A stretch of DNA of 24,332 bases from JACQKD01 sp964614265. GTDB taxonomy: Bacteria; Patescibacteriota; Minisyncoccia; Phycocordibacterales; UBA918. The stretch spans positions 1 to 24,332 of the forward strand of contig CAZTKT010000009.1 of NCBI GenBank assembly GCA_964614265.1, given 5' to 3'. The first letter of the stretch is position 1. The number at the start of each line of letters is the position of its first letter. Shown here piece after piece: positions 13,610-20,824 of this stretch. The translations under genes were made by a program, and so were the position numbers. Under the pieces are notes generated by a model. That model did not search any database, was not told the DNA's origin, and worked only from the letters and a program-made list of their open reading frames with translations.

Positions 13610-14908
13610 CTACGCGGTATGCTCTGTCATTTCTCCAAACAATCGATCCATTTCTTCTTGGACGACGTGCACATCACTCCAGACTTGGCGCCTGTTGTGT
13701 GGTCCCATGATATACGGGTCGGTCCCTTTTCCAGAGATAAGGATGACACTCTTCTCTGGTGCGATCGCGAGGGCTTCATGGATGGCCTCGCGACGATCCA
13801 TGATGATTGAGAGACGATTTTTATCTTCGATACCCTCTGCCATCGCCTCCACAATGGCGCGCGGGTCTTCGTCGTACGGATCTTCATTGGTGAGGATAAC
13901 GTGTTGGCAGTACTGCTCAGCAATATGTCCCATCTCGGGGCGTTTCCACGTGTCGCGACCACCACCGGTGTTGCCAAGAACACAGATTTTTGTTTGCTTG
14001 GGAAATGCTTTGTACAGTTGTTCAAGAGAATCGATGGTGTGTGCATAGTCGACGACGGCAGTGATACATTTTGGTGCATGTGCAGGACTTTTTATCTGTT
14101 CCACTCGACCGCGGATAGGAGGCAGAGCGACGAGTGCTCGCTCTATTGTTTTTAATGTGAGGCCAAATGCTCGTGCACAGGTGATAGCGGCGAGAGTGTT
14201 GTATACATTGAAGCGTCCAATGAGCGGCGTGCGAATTGTAACGCCGTCTATGACGAGACTTGCGCCATCGTCTGTGAGTGCATGGAGGTCGAGGTCCTTG
14301 AGTGAATAGGGGAGACGTTCTTCCACATCACAGGCAAGGAATTGTGCGCCATACGGATCGTCAGTGTTCGCGATGATGCGACGGGGGCGCTTACGTGAAC
14401 GTTCGAGTCCATGTACGAGCTCAAGTTTTGCAGCGACATAGTTTTCAAAGGAGCCGTGTGACTCGATGTGTTCAGGAGAGAGGTTGGTAAAAATGAGTGC
14501 GTCAAGGTCGATCCATTTGTGTCGATATTGCTTCACGCCTTCTGAGGTCATCTCGAGCACCGCAACCGTACACCCACTTTGTACCGCTTCGTAGAGGAAG
14601 TGTTGAATGAAGAATCGTCCCGGCATGGTCATCTTGTGGCGGTTTGGCTCCGATCGATCACCATATTTAAAACGAATAGTGCCTGCGAGCCCTGTCTTTT
14701 GTCCATCAGCTTCAAAGAGCGCGCTGACGATTTCTACCACACTTGATTTTCCTTTTGTGCCGGTGACGCCGATGACCGTGATCTTTCGAGAGGGGAAGCC
14801 ATACCAGAGGGCTCCAAGGAACGAAAGAAGGTAATGGTACGGTGGACGCATGGCAGAGAGGGCACGCGCCGGGAGGAGTTTTTTGAGATAAAAGAAAAGG
14901 GTGCTCAT
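13610..14908 (-). CDS. murE: MurE-type Mur ligase (UDP-MurNAc-tripeptide synthetase family)
   Basis: A 432-aa ATP-dependent ligase that adds the third residue of the peptidoglycan stem peptide in the cytoplasm. The N-terminal UDP-binding domain is much reduced. The P-loop is GVTGTKGKSS (47-56). TNLSPEHIESHGSFENYVAAK (141-161) carries the metal-binding His and Lys161, the expected carbamylated lysine. GRFNVYN (231-237) and RGRVE (266-270) follow, and DYAHTIDSLEQL begins the C-terminal domain with LGNTGGGRDTWKRPEMG (311-327). The substrate-selecting motif, DNPR in DAP-adding MurE, reads NEDPYDEDP (341-349). The added amino acid is therefore uncertain, and a MurT-like or other Mur ligase role is not excluded. 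It is divergent from the Nudix gene and probably has almost no leader. Confidence 0.87.
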   Translation of the reverse strand: MSTLFFYLKKLLPARALSAMRPPYHYLLSFLGALWYGFPSRKITVIGVTGTKGKSSVVEIVSALFEADGQKTGLAGTIRFKYGDRSEPNRHKMTMPGRFFIQHFLYEAVQSGCTVAVLEMTSEGVKQYRHKWIDLDALIFTNLSPEHIESHGSFENYVAAKLELVHGLERSRKRPRRIIANTDDPYGAQFLACDVEERLPYSLKDLDLHALTDDGASLVIDGVTIRTPLIGRFNVYNTLAAITCARAFGLTLKTIERALVALPPIRGRVEQIKSPAHAPKCITAVVDYAHTIDSLEQLYKAFPKQTKICVLGNTGGGRDTWKRPEMGHIAEQYCQHVILTNEDPYDEDPRAIVEAMAEGIEDKNRLSIIMDRREAIHEALAIAPEKSVILISGKGTDPYIMGPHNRRQVWSDVHVVQEEMDRLFGEMTEHTA

Positions 14909-14922
14909 GAGCGAATGATGAT

Positions 14923-14930
14923 AGTATAAT
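14923..14930. promoter_or_regulatory. Shared divergent -10 boxes of murE and the Nudix gene
   Basis: The sequence AGTATAAT contains a perfect TATAAT on the plus strand (14925-14930), 7 nt before ATG 14938. It also contains TATACT on the minus strand (14928-14923), 14 nt before the murE start at 14908. Neither gene has a Shine-Dalgarno. Both transcripts would be leaderless or nearly so. Confidence 0.6.
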
Positions 14931-14937
14931 ACACCCT

Positions 14938-15390
14938 ATGGAATCATCGTCACATTTCCCCGACTCGTTCTATCGGGTGTCAGTAAAGGGGCTGTATGTC
15001 CGTGACAACAAGATACTACTCACTCTCGACACTACTCACGTTCGTGATGGCAAATCGGTAGCACTGTGGGATTTGCCCGGCGGAGGTATGGATTTTGGCG
15101 AGACATTCAGAGAGACACTTGTCCGCGAGATACGCGAGGAGATGGGTCTCATTGTCACAACTGTCGCCGAAAAACCGATGTATCTGTGGACATACAAAAG
15201 TACCAACAGACATTCAGACTGGTTCTACACACTTCTGCTCGGGTTTCCGTTTGACGTACAGGATCTACACATAACGCCGACACCAGAATGCCAAGAAGCG
15301 CGATTCTTCACTAAAGAAGAGATACGCGTACTTGCAGTCAAGGGTCAGTGTAAGGAATTTTGCGACATTTTTAACCCAGAAGACTTTTGA
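14938..15390 (+). CDS. Nudix hydrolase
   Basis: A 150-aa protein with a complete Nudix box, GGMDFGETFRETLVREIREEMGL (residues 49-71 match G-x5-E-x7-REU-x-EE-x-GU). It should hydrolyse a nucleoside diphosphate linked to another group, with Mg2+ held by the EE pair; the substrate cannot be told. The preceding strand (VSVKGLYVRDNKILLTLDT) and WDLPGGG are typical of MutT/ADP-ribose pyrophosphatase-like members. The ATG at 14938 lies 7 nt after TATAAT with no ribosome binding site, so translation is probably leaderless. It is followed at 70 bp by the Phd/Doc operon, which has its own promoter. Confidence 0.93.
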   Translation: MESSSHFPDSFYRVSVKGLYVRDNKILLTLDTTHVRDGKSVALWDLPGGGMDFGETFRETLVREIREEMGLIVTTVAEKPMYLWTYKSTNRHSDWFYTLLLGFPFDVQDLHITPTPECQEARFFTKEEIRVLAVKGQCKEFCDIFNPEDF

Positions 15391-15403
15391 AGTACCGACA
15401 GTC

Positions 15404-15431
15404 TTGACAAATATATAGTTTAGTATATAGT
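15404..15431 (+). promoter_or_regulatory. Promoter of the Phd/Doc operon
   Basis: Consensus -35 TTGACA (15404-15409), 16-bp spacer, TATAGT (15426-15431). The start would be near 15438, and ATG 15460 has no Shine-Dalgarno. Confidence 0.75.
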
Positions 15432-15453
15432 CTACTACATACTAAACTATATA
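15412..15453. promoter_or_regulatory. 15-bp perfect inverted repeat, operator of the toxin-antitoxin operon
   Basis: TATATAGTTTAGTAT (15412-15426) and ATACTAAACTATATA (15439-15453) are exact reverse complements 12 bp apart. They cover the spacer, the -10 and the start point. Phd-type antitoxins bind such sites and repress their own operon, so this is the expected autoregulatory operator. Confidence 0.8.
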
Positions 15454-15459
15454 ACTCAT

Positions 15460-15708
15460 ATGCAAAAACTTTTCACAAAAAACACTGTATCACTTACTGA
15501 TCTGCGTAATCCTATGAAAGTAATCAAAGAGGCCGGAAATCAGCCGGTGGCAATTCTTAATCGCAACAAACTACTCGGTTACTTTGTACCACAAGAAGCG
15601 ACAACTATTAACTCGTATACATATCTTTCCAAAGAGGCGTTTGATCAGTTACTCAAGGAAAATTGGGGAACGCTCGAACCGGTACTTGCATATCTCAAAG
15701 ACAAGTAA
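15460..15708 (+). CDS. Phd/YefM-type antitoxin
   Basis: An 82-aa protein with the N-terminal DNA-binding fold of Phd/YefM/StbD antitoxins: TVSLTDLRNPMKVIKEAGNQPVAILNRNKLLGYFVPQE, matching the family pattern of V..L...P...i.ea...PvaIlnrnk..ayfvp. The second half (TYLSKEAFDQLLKENWGTLEPVLAYLKDK) would wrap and neutralise the toxin. It is translated just ahead of doc, with only one base between its stop (15706-15708) and the doc ATG. A palindromic operator sits over its promoter. Classed as an antitoxin by both sequence pattern and context. Confidence 0.88.
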   Translation: MQKLFTKNTVSLTDLRNPMKVIKEAGNQPVAILNRNKLLGYFVPQEATTINSYTYLSKEAFDQLLKENWGTLEPVLAYLKDK

Positions 15709-15709
15709 T

Positions 15710-16099
15710 ATGGAGTGGAAGTTGTTTACAACCGACGAGGTCATCGCAATCCATGAAAAAGCAATTGCCTCAAACGAGTTACAAGGACTGGCTGTTGGGA
15801 AGTCGCTTGACGGTGTACTCGATCGGATTGAACACCGCATCCAATATGGTGTGATCACTGATGTATTTGAGTTAGCGGCAACCTATGCAATGGCGATTGC
15901 GCAAGGGCATGTATTTAATGATGCGAATAAGCGCACCGCATACGCGTGTATGGATCTGTGTCTAATGAAGCATAGCGTGCGCATTGCATTTGAAATCAAA
16001 ACAGTTGGCGCAGTAATTATCAAAGTTGCCCAAGGAGACATGGATGAGCGGGAACTTGCGGTGTGGCTACGGGAGAAGACAAAGAAAGACACGAACTGA
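15710..16099 (+). CDS. doc: Doc-type toxin (Fic-fold kinase)
   Basis: A 129-aa protein with the Doc motif HVFNDANKRTAYA (core H-x-F-x-D-A-N-K-R-T-A). In Doc the Gly of the Fic motif is changed and Lys replaces the second Gly, which turns the fold into a kinase that phosphorylates EF-Tu and halts translation; here DANKR shows that Doc form. The N-terminal part (LFTTDEVIAIHEKAIASNELQGLAVGKSLDGVLDRIEHRIQYG) fits the family. Length is normal (P1 Doc is 126 aa). Start ATG 15710 is 1 nt after the antitoxin stop; the frame open from 15584 is only overlap. The gene converges on ruvA with a 13-bp gap. Confidence 0.92.
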   Translation: MEWKLFTTDEVIAIHEKAIASNELQGLAVGKSLDGVLDRIEHRIQYGVITDVFELAATYAMAIAQGHVFNDANKRTAYACMDLCLMKHSVRIAFEIKTVGAVIIKVAQGDMDERELAVWLREKTKKDTN

Positions 16100-16112
16100 A
16101 TCAAGATAGAAA

Positions 16113-16679
16113 TTATCGCCCCAAGAGTTTCAGTGCCGCTTTGATGCGCGCATTGGTCGTGGTGATGGACGGATCTATCTGTTGGAGTGTATCGCGAGAT
16201 TCTTTCTGTGAGTAGCCAAGGGTGATGAGGGTGTCGATGACATCGTGATCGGTATCTGAATAGTCACCCGCGAGCATATCTTCTGCACCAAGTTTGTCGC
16301 GCAGTCCGAGAACGATTTTTTCGGCACTCTTTTTCCCAATACCGGAGATTTTGGAGAGGTAGGTCGCGTCTCCCGAGAGTGCGGCTTTGCGTAATAGGGG
16401 AACGTCGGCTTGTTCCATGATAACCATCGCGGATTTTGGACCAATTCCCGGCAATCCAATGAGGAGGGTGAACATGTCGAGCTCATCTGTACCGCGGAAT
16501 CCGTAGAGGTCGAGGGCAGTTTCTCGTACCGCGAGGTGGGTGTGCAGAGTAACGGTTGTGCCGGGTATAAGGACGCCGAGTGCCTGCGGGGTGTGCACTA
16601 GATACCCAATGCCGTGGACATCGATGACGACGGTGTCATCGCGTACTGCCGAGACCTCTCCCCTGATAGAGCGAATCAT
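16113..16679 (-). CDS. ruvA: Holliday junction branch migration protein RuvA
   Basis: A 188-aa protein that binds four-way DNA junctions and directs the RuvB motor. Domain I is the OB-fold (MIRSIRGEVSAVRDDTVVIDVHGIGYLVHTP). Domain II carries two helix-hairpin-helix motifs, LIGLPGIGPKSAM (73-85) and ISGIGKKSAEKI (111-122). Domain III (about 146-188, HDVIDTLITLGYSQKES...ARIKAALKLLGR) is the flexible RuvB-binding part. Length is near the usual 200. ATG 16679 is chosen because TACTAT (16691-16686) lies 6 nt before it, and MIRSIRGEV is the canonical start; the frame is open to 17066 but unlike RuvA. RuvB and RuvC are not in the window. Confidence 0.96.
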   Translation of the reverse strand: MIRSIRGEVSAVRDDTVVIDVHGIGYLVHTPQALGVLIPGTTVTLHTHLAVRETALDLYGFRGTDELDMFTLLIGLPGIGPKSAMVIMEQADVPLLRKAALSGDATYLSKISGIGKKSAEKIVLGLRDKLGAEDMLAGDYSDTDHDVIDTLITLGYSQKESRDTLQQIDPSITTTNARIKAALKLLGR

Positions 16680-16685
16680 ATATGT

Positions 16686-16691
16686 ATAGTA
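16686..16691 (-). promoter_or_regulatory. -10 box of a probable leaderless ruvA transcript
   Basis: Minus-strand TACTAT lies 6 nt before ATG 16679. TATTAT at 16713-16718 on the plus strand stands in the same relation to ATG 16726 of the divergent gene. Confidence 0.4.
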
Positions 16692-16716
16692 CATCAGACT
16701 GACGACTGATGGTATT

Positions 16717-17988
16717 ATGATCTCAATGAAATCGATGGACATGGTGCACAGGTTCATATTGTCCCTATCAAAAAGGACCATTGTCAGTGGGTCTGTACTC
16801 CTCGTGCTTTTGATCGTCATAAGTTTTTTTGTGCGTACTCGGTGGGGCGTGTCGGAGCGTGCCACACAGACATCAGCACGCACTGGTCCACAGAAAAAGC
16901 TCACGGACATCACGCCGATTGCAGTGGGGTCGCTGGTTGCGTCACTCAAACAAGAGTGTCCGGACAGTGCACTCCCCTGTATTCTCAAAGGGTTGGGTAC
17001 GGCGACCACAGAGCATGGGCCGACCGCAGGGATCAATGCTCTTGAGGCCCTACAAAAGGACGGCACGATTTCTTCAACAGAAGATGACCATCAGATTGCA
17101 CACAAGATCGGACGAAAAACTGCAGAGATATTTGGCATGACGGGAGATGCGTTTATCGCGTGTCCAACATCATACAATTATGGGTGTCAGCACGGATTTT
17201 TTGAATATGCGCTTGGCAAAGCGGCATCGCCGGCGGAAGCGGCAGACCAGATTTGTGGTTCTCTCGGAGGCGGATACTCGAGCAAGTTTATTTTCTACTG
17301 TTACCATGGCGTGGGGCACGGGGTGTTGATGGCGCGAGCGTATGATTTGCAAGGAGGGCTGGACCTTTGTAACACGCTCAAAGATGGCTCACCACGCGCT
17401 GGTTGTTTGCAGGGGGTGTTTATGGAAAACGTCAATGGTGGTCTCACTGGCACCGCGCGATCGGGGATTTTTTCCGACACCGACCCGCTCGCGCCGTGCG
17501 ATATGCTGGATCCAAAATATCATCATGAGTGTTTTCTTAATCACTCTGGGTGGCTGATGCGCTCATTTCACAACAGTGTGATGGAGGCAAGTCGCGCATG
17601 TCTCAAGGCACCAAAAGATGGTGTGGAGGCATGTCTGCAGAGTATCGGATTGATGGTGACAAACCCATCGTGGCAGACGAGTTTGGCCCCGGGCGTCGCG
17701 GGGTCGATGGAGCAGATCGCATGGAAGCTGTGCGCACAGTTTCCACCGGACCACATCGCGTCATGTGTCTCTGGCGCGGTCGACAACATCATGAACTTTG
17801 ATGAGCTCAAAACCGATCGGGCAGTTACGTTTTGCTCACTGGTCGGTGGGTTATATCGCAGTGATTGTGTGGCACATATTGGGAGCGCCATTCGTGCACA
17901 GACGACAGATATCGAGTCAGCCACAAAAATCTGTGGGGCGTTGCCAAAGCCCCTTCAGTCCGCCTGCTTTCGGGGTGCGGGAGTGTAG
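16717..17988 (+). CDS. Secreted/anchored His-Cys-rich protein, unrecognised family (paralogue A)
   Basis: A 423-aa protein with a hydrophobic anchor at about 22-39 and the rest outside the membrane. I do not recognise the family. It shares its whole outer part with the C-terminal two-thirds of the protein at 22710-24197. Conserved motifs are H125-x3-H129, GCQHG (156-160), CYHGVGHG (195-202) and GVFMENVNGG (233-242). From about 176 a Cys-pair unit repeats: Cys, 9 to 15 residues, Cys, often then x2-G (180/195, 218/230, 261/272, 295/306, 339/350, 373/384, 406/417), likely helical hairpins held by disulfides. The histidines suggest a metal site (inference). ATGs at 16717, 16726, 16735 and 16741 are in frame; 16726 lies 7 nt after TATTAT and may be the true leaderless start. 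Confidence 0.85.
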   Translation: MISMKSMDMVHRFILSLSKRTIVSGSVLLVLLIVISFFVRTRWGVSERATQTSARTGPQKKLTDITPIAVGSLVASLKQECPDSALPCILKGLGTATTEHGPTAGINALEALQKDGTISSTEDDHQIAHKIGRKTAEIFGMTGDAFIACPTSYNYGCQHGFFEYALGKAASPAEAADQICGSLGGGYSSKFIFYCYHGVGHGVLMARAYDLQGGLDLCNTLKDGSPRAGCLQGVFMENVNGGLTGTARSGIFSDTDPLAPCDMLDPKYHHECFLNHSGWLMRSFHNSVMEASRACLKAPKDGVEACLQSIGLMVTNPSWQTSLAPGVAGSMEQIAWKLCAQFPPDHIASCVSGAVDNIMNFDELKTDRAVTFCSLVGGLYRSDCVAHIGSAIRAQTTDIESATKICGALPKPLQSACFRGAGV

Positions 17989-18043
17989 TGTAGTTTTGGT
18001 TGGTATTTCGCAACAGTCTTCTGCGCACATAAGACGCACTCCT

Positions 18044-19870
18044 ATGTACAAATTTGTTACACAGACAATGTTAAAGGGTAGATTCTTTCGGTCATATGGT
18101 AAAACATGGATTCCTTTACTCGTCACAGGATTGCTTTTATGGGGCACTTCTCTTTTCTGTTATTTTCGTTTTGGTTTCAGCTCTATTATTGCGTATTCAG
18201 TGTTATTGAGCGTGGGTCTGGTCGGACTATTTTTCTGGGGGGTTTCAGTAGATAAAAAATTACCAAGGTTGTTTGACCCTCGTGACCTCTACGTTGTGGT
18301 CGGGCTGATATTATTTTTCATTCCCATATATCTCTGGTCTATTCATTCGATACCTTTTCAAGTGAACACTGATGAAATTGTGATTGGTGTGGCAGCCCGG
18401 ACTTTTTCTAGTGCAGAGAATCTTGATCTTTTCGCTCCGAGTAGTTATTTTCATTTTCCTGCCTTTATTTTTATTCTTTTTGGGAAACTTACGAAGGTAA
18501 TGGGAGGTATTACTTTTCTTAATCTTCGAATCGTCCATGCTATTTTTGGTATTCTCATTACTGTCCCCTGTTATTTTTTCTTCCGCCTCGTATTTGATAA
18601 GTTTTATGCCACTGGAGCGACTGTGCTTGTGCTCGGACAGCATGCACTACTGGCAATCAGTCGAATGGTGAGCCGGAATAATATAGCCGTACTCAACGAA
18701 ACTGCCGCTTTTCTCCTTCTCATTATTGGGTTCCAGAAGAAATCGCCATTCTATTCGTTTTTTGGGGGTGTGGTAGCGGGTATATCGTTTTATCATTACC
18801 CGCCATCCCAAATCATTTTTCCTCTGTGGCTTTTTTCTCTGTGTTGTGTGGTTGCCTTCGATAGCACTCGGTATGATTGGCGTACTATAGCAATATCGGT
18901 CGGTGCGAGTATCGTCGGATTCTGTATGGTCGTTGCACCAACAGGTGTTGCATTTCTTAAGACGTCTGACAATTCGAGCAACTATGGGCGCCAGCAAATT
19001 TTATTATTTAACGAGGGGAGAATTTTGCAGCAACACTGGTACTTTCTTGGCAGTCAACTTGCGGGTGTACAACGTAACATTGTCCAAGGCTTTACAATGT
19101 TCAACAGCCCAATTGTTGATCAGGCATATATTTATCCAAATTATGGACATGGTTTTCTTGATGTGCTCAGTGGCATTTTTTTATGGGTCGGTTTTCTAGT
19201 CGTTCTTTCAAGGTGTTGTTGGTTGAGGGGGAAGGGACAAGCGACATACATCATTATGTTCTCGGGTTTTATTTCGCTTTGGATAATCTACATGTTTATC
19301 CTTGGTCAGGCACCAAACTACACAAGATTATTTTTAGTGATTCCCTTTATATCCTTTTTTGTGATAATGGGTGTACGAAGTTTCATAGCTACCCTTGTTG
19401 GTCTTATAGAGACATACTGGTGGCCAGTGCGACCCCTATATTCCTATGTCGCATGTGCTTTCTTAATAGGATGTATCTTTATCGCGAACATGGGCATCTT
19501 TGCAGATTTTGTGGCGAAAGGATTTCTCGAGGGGAATGATGTTGGTGGAACTGGTCGTTATATAGAGTCGAAAAAATCAGTGGTGGGCTATAGGTTTTAT
19601 ATTGCTGCGGATGCATCATACCCTTACTATAGTTTCGGTGATGCTTCTGCTTGGCAGAGTTGGGCGCAGTTCTTTGCTGGCGAGAATCAATCAGTTGCTA
19701 TTGTGGCGCCGAACACACTGGAATATACAACATGGGAACGACCATTTACGGTGTTCACATCTTCTGCGGTTTGGGATCAATATGGGCAACATTTTTCTTC
19801 TCGCTATCCACAATTTTTGCTACATACTATCAAAAATGATGCTAGTCTTATTGCCGTGGAGGTTGAGTAA
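18044..19870 (+). CDS. Polytopic membrane glycosyltransferase (GT39/ArnT-like, GT-C fold)
   Basis: A 608-aa membrane protein with about ten hydrophobic segments (first at 22-42, others near 48-66, 82-102 and onward) and a soluble C-terminal part of about 110 residues. FQVNTDEIVIG (105-115) places Asp110-Glu111 just after the second or third helix, the position of the catalytic acidic pair in PMT/ArnT-type GT-C enzymes. These take sugar from a polyprenyl-phosphate carrier and add it to an acceptor on the outer face of the membrane. The next gene encodes the enzyme that would make such a donor. ATG 18044 is chosen over the open frame from 17798, which overlaps the preceding gene and is not hydrophobic. 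No Shine-Dalgarno. Confidence 0.8.
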   Translation: MYKFVTQTMLKGRFFRSYGKTWIPLLVTGLLLWGTSLFCYFRFGFSSIIAYSVLLSVGLVGLFFWGVSVDKKLPRLFDPRDLYVVVGLILFFIPIYLWSIHSIPFQVNTDEIVIGVAARTFSSAENLDLFAPSSYFHFPAFIFILFGKLTKVMGGITFLNLRIVHAIFGILITVPCYFFFRLVFDKFYATGATVLVLGQHALLAISRMVSRNNIAVLNETAAFLLLIIGFQKKSPFYSFFGGVVAGISFYHYPPSQIIFPLWLFSLCCVVAFDSTRYDWRTIAISVGASIVGFCMVVAPTGVAFLKTSDNSSNYGRQQILLFNEGRILQQHWYFLGSQLAGVQRNIVQGFTMFNSPIVDQAYIYPNYGHGFLDVLSGIFLWVGFLVVLSRCCWLRGKGQATYIIMFSGFISLWIIYMFILGQAPNYTRLFLVIPFISFFVIMGVRSFIATLVGLIETYWWPVRPLYSYVACAFLIGCIFIANMGIFADFVAKGFLEGNDVGGTGRYIESKKSVVGYRFYIAADASYPYYSFGDASAWQSWAQFFAGENQSVAIVAPNTLEYTTWERPFTVFTSSAVWDQYGQHFSSRYPQFLLHTIKNDASLIAVEVE

Positions 19871-19879
19871 TATAACTCT

Positions 19880-20821
19880 ATGAAATTGTCTATTGTTGCA
19901 CCAGTATATAACGAAGAACAGAACCTACCGATTCTCTACCATGAGATTGTTGCCGCGTTGCATAGTTTTTCTGGTCAGTATGAAATGATTTTTGTAAATG
20001 ATGCATCAACGGACAAAAGTCTGGAAGCCCTCCGTCTTTTGGCAAAACATGATGTGAGGGTTAAGATCATTTCATTTTATAGAAATTTTGGGCAAACTGC
20101 CGCTATGTCTGCTGGTTTTTCTCATGCGTCTGGTGAGGTAATTGTTTCATTAGATTCTGATCTACAAAATGATCCTGCGGAGATACTGCGGTTAGTAGCG
20201 CATGTCACTGCAGGTTATGACATTGTGTGCGGGTGGCGCAAAGACCGTAAGGACGCGTTTTTGACGAGGAAAATCCCCTCATGGATCGCGAATCGTTTAA
20301 TCTCAAAAGTTACTGGAGTGGCGCTTCATGATTATGGGTGTACTCTGCGGGCATATCGGAAGGAGACAGTCGATTCCCTAAAGCTGTATGGTGAAATGCA
20401 TCGACTCATTCCCGCGTACGCGGTCGCAAATGGGGCACGAGTAGTTGAGCTCCCCGTTCGGCATCGCCCGCGGATACATGGGGTTAGTAAGTACGGACTT
20501 GCGCGCACGATGAGCCTGATTCTGGATTTGCTATTGTTTGTCTTTCTTAATACGTTTATGAATAAGCCCATACATTTTTTTGGTGGCATTGGATTACTGT
20601 CATGTTTCTTTGGTTTTGTGGCAGCGAGTGCATCAGTTTTACTGAAAATCCTTGGATATAGAGATTTTGTTGAGACCCCCCTCCCGCTGTTTGCCGCGAT
20701 GCTTGTATTGATATCGGTTCCGTGTATTCTCATGGGTATTATTTCTGAGGTGATGATGCGTACGTACTACGAGAGTCACCGGGGAACCCCTTACACTATT
20801 CGGGAAATTATAAATCCGTAG
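19880..20821 (+). CDS. GT2 polyprenyl-phosphate glycosyltransferase (GtrB/DPM1-like)
   Basis: A 313-aa enzyme that moves a sugar from a nucleotide donor to undecaprenyl phosphate at the inner face of the membrane. The GT-A domain begins SIVAPVYNEEQNLP (4-17), with FVNDASTD (38-45), SFYRNFGQTAAMSAGF (65-80) and the DXD-type SLDSDLQNDP (90-99), which binds metal and nucleotide. RPRIHGVSKYG near 190-200 is the usual R-x-G-x-SKY motif. Two hydrophobic hairpins follow (about 208-262), as in GtrB. It starts 9 bp after the GT39-like gene and ends 3 bp before asnB, so the three are one operon. The product sugar cannot be told. Confidence 0.92.
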   Translation: MKLSIVAPVYNEEQNLPILYHEIVAALHSFSGQYEMIFVNDASTDKSLEALRLLAKHDVRVKIISFYRNFGQTAAMSAGFSHASGEVIVSLDSDLQNDPAEILRLVAHVTAGYDIVCGWRKDRKDAFLTRKIPSWIANRLISKVTGVALHDYGCTLRAYRKETVDSLKLYGEMHRLIPAYAVANGARVVELPVRHRPRIHGVSKYGLARTMSLILDLLLFVFLNTFMNKPIHFFGGIGLLSCFFGFVAASASVLLKILGYRDFVETPLPLFAAMLVLISVPCILMGIISEVMMRTYYESHRGTPYTIREIINP

Positions 20822-20824
20822 TCC

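Noticed and set aside
16680..17066. 129-residue N-terminal extension of RuvA
   Set aside because: Overlaps the divergent gene, is unlike RuvA, and the canonical start MIRSIRGEV lies at 16679.
17798..18043. N-terminal extension of the GT39-like gene
   Set aside because: It overlaps the end of the preceding gene and encodes non-hydrophobic residues; ATG 18044 directly precedes the first membrane helix region.
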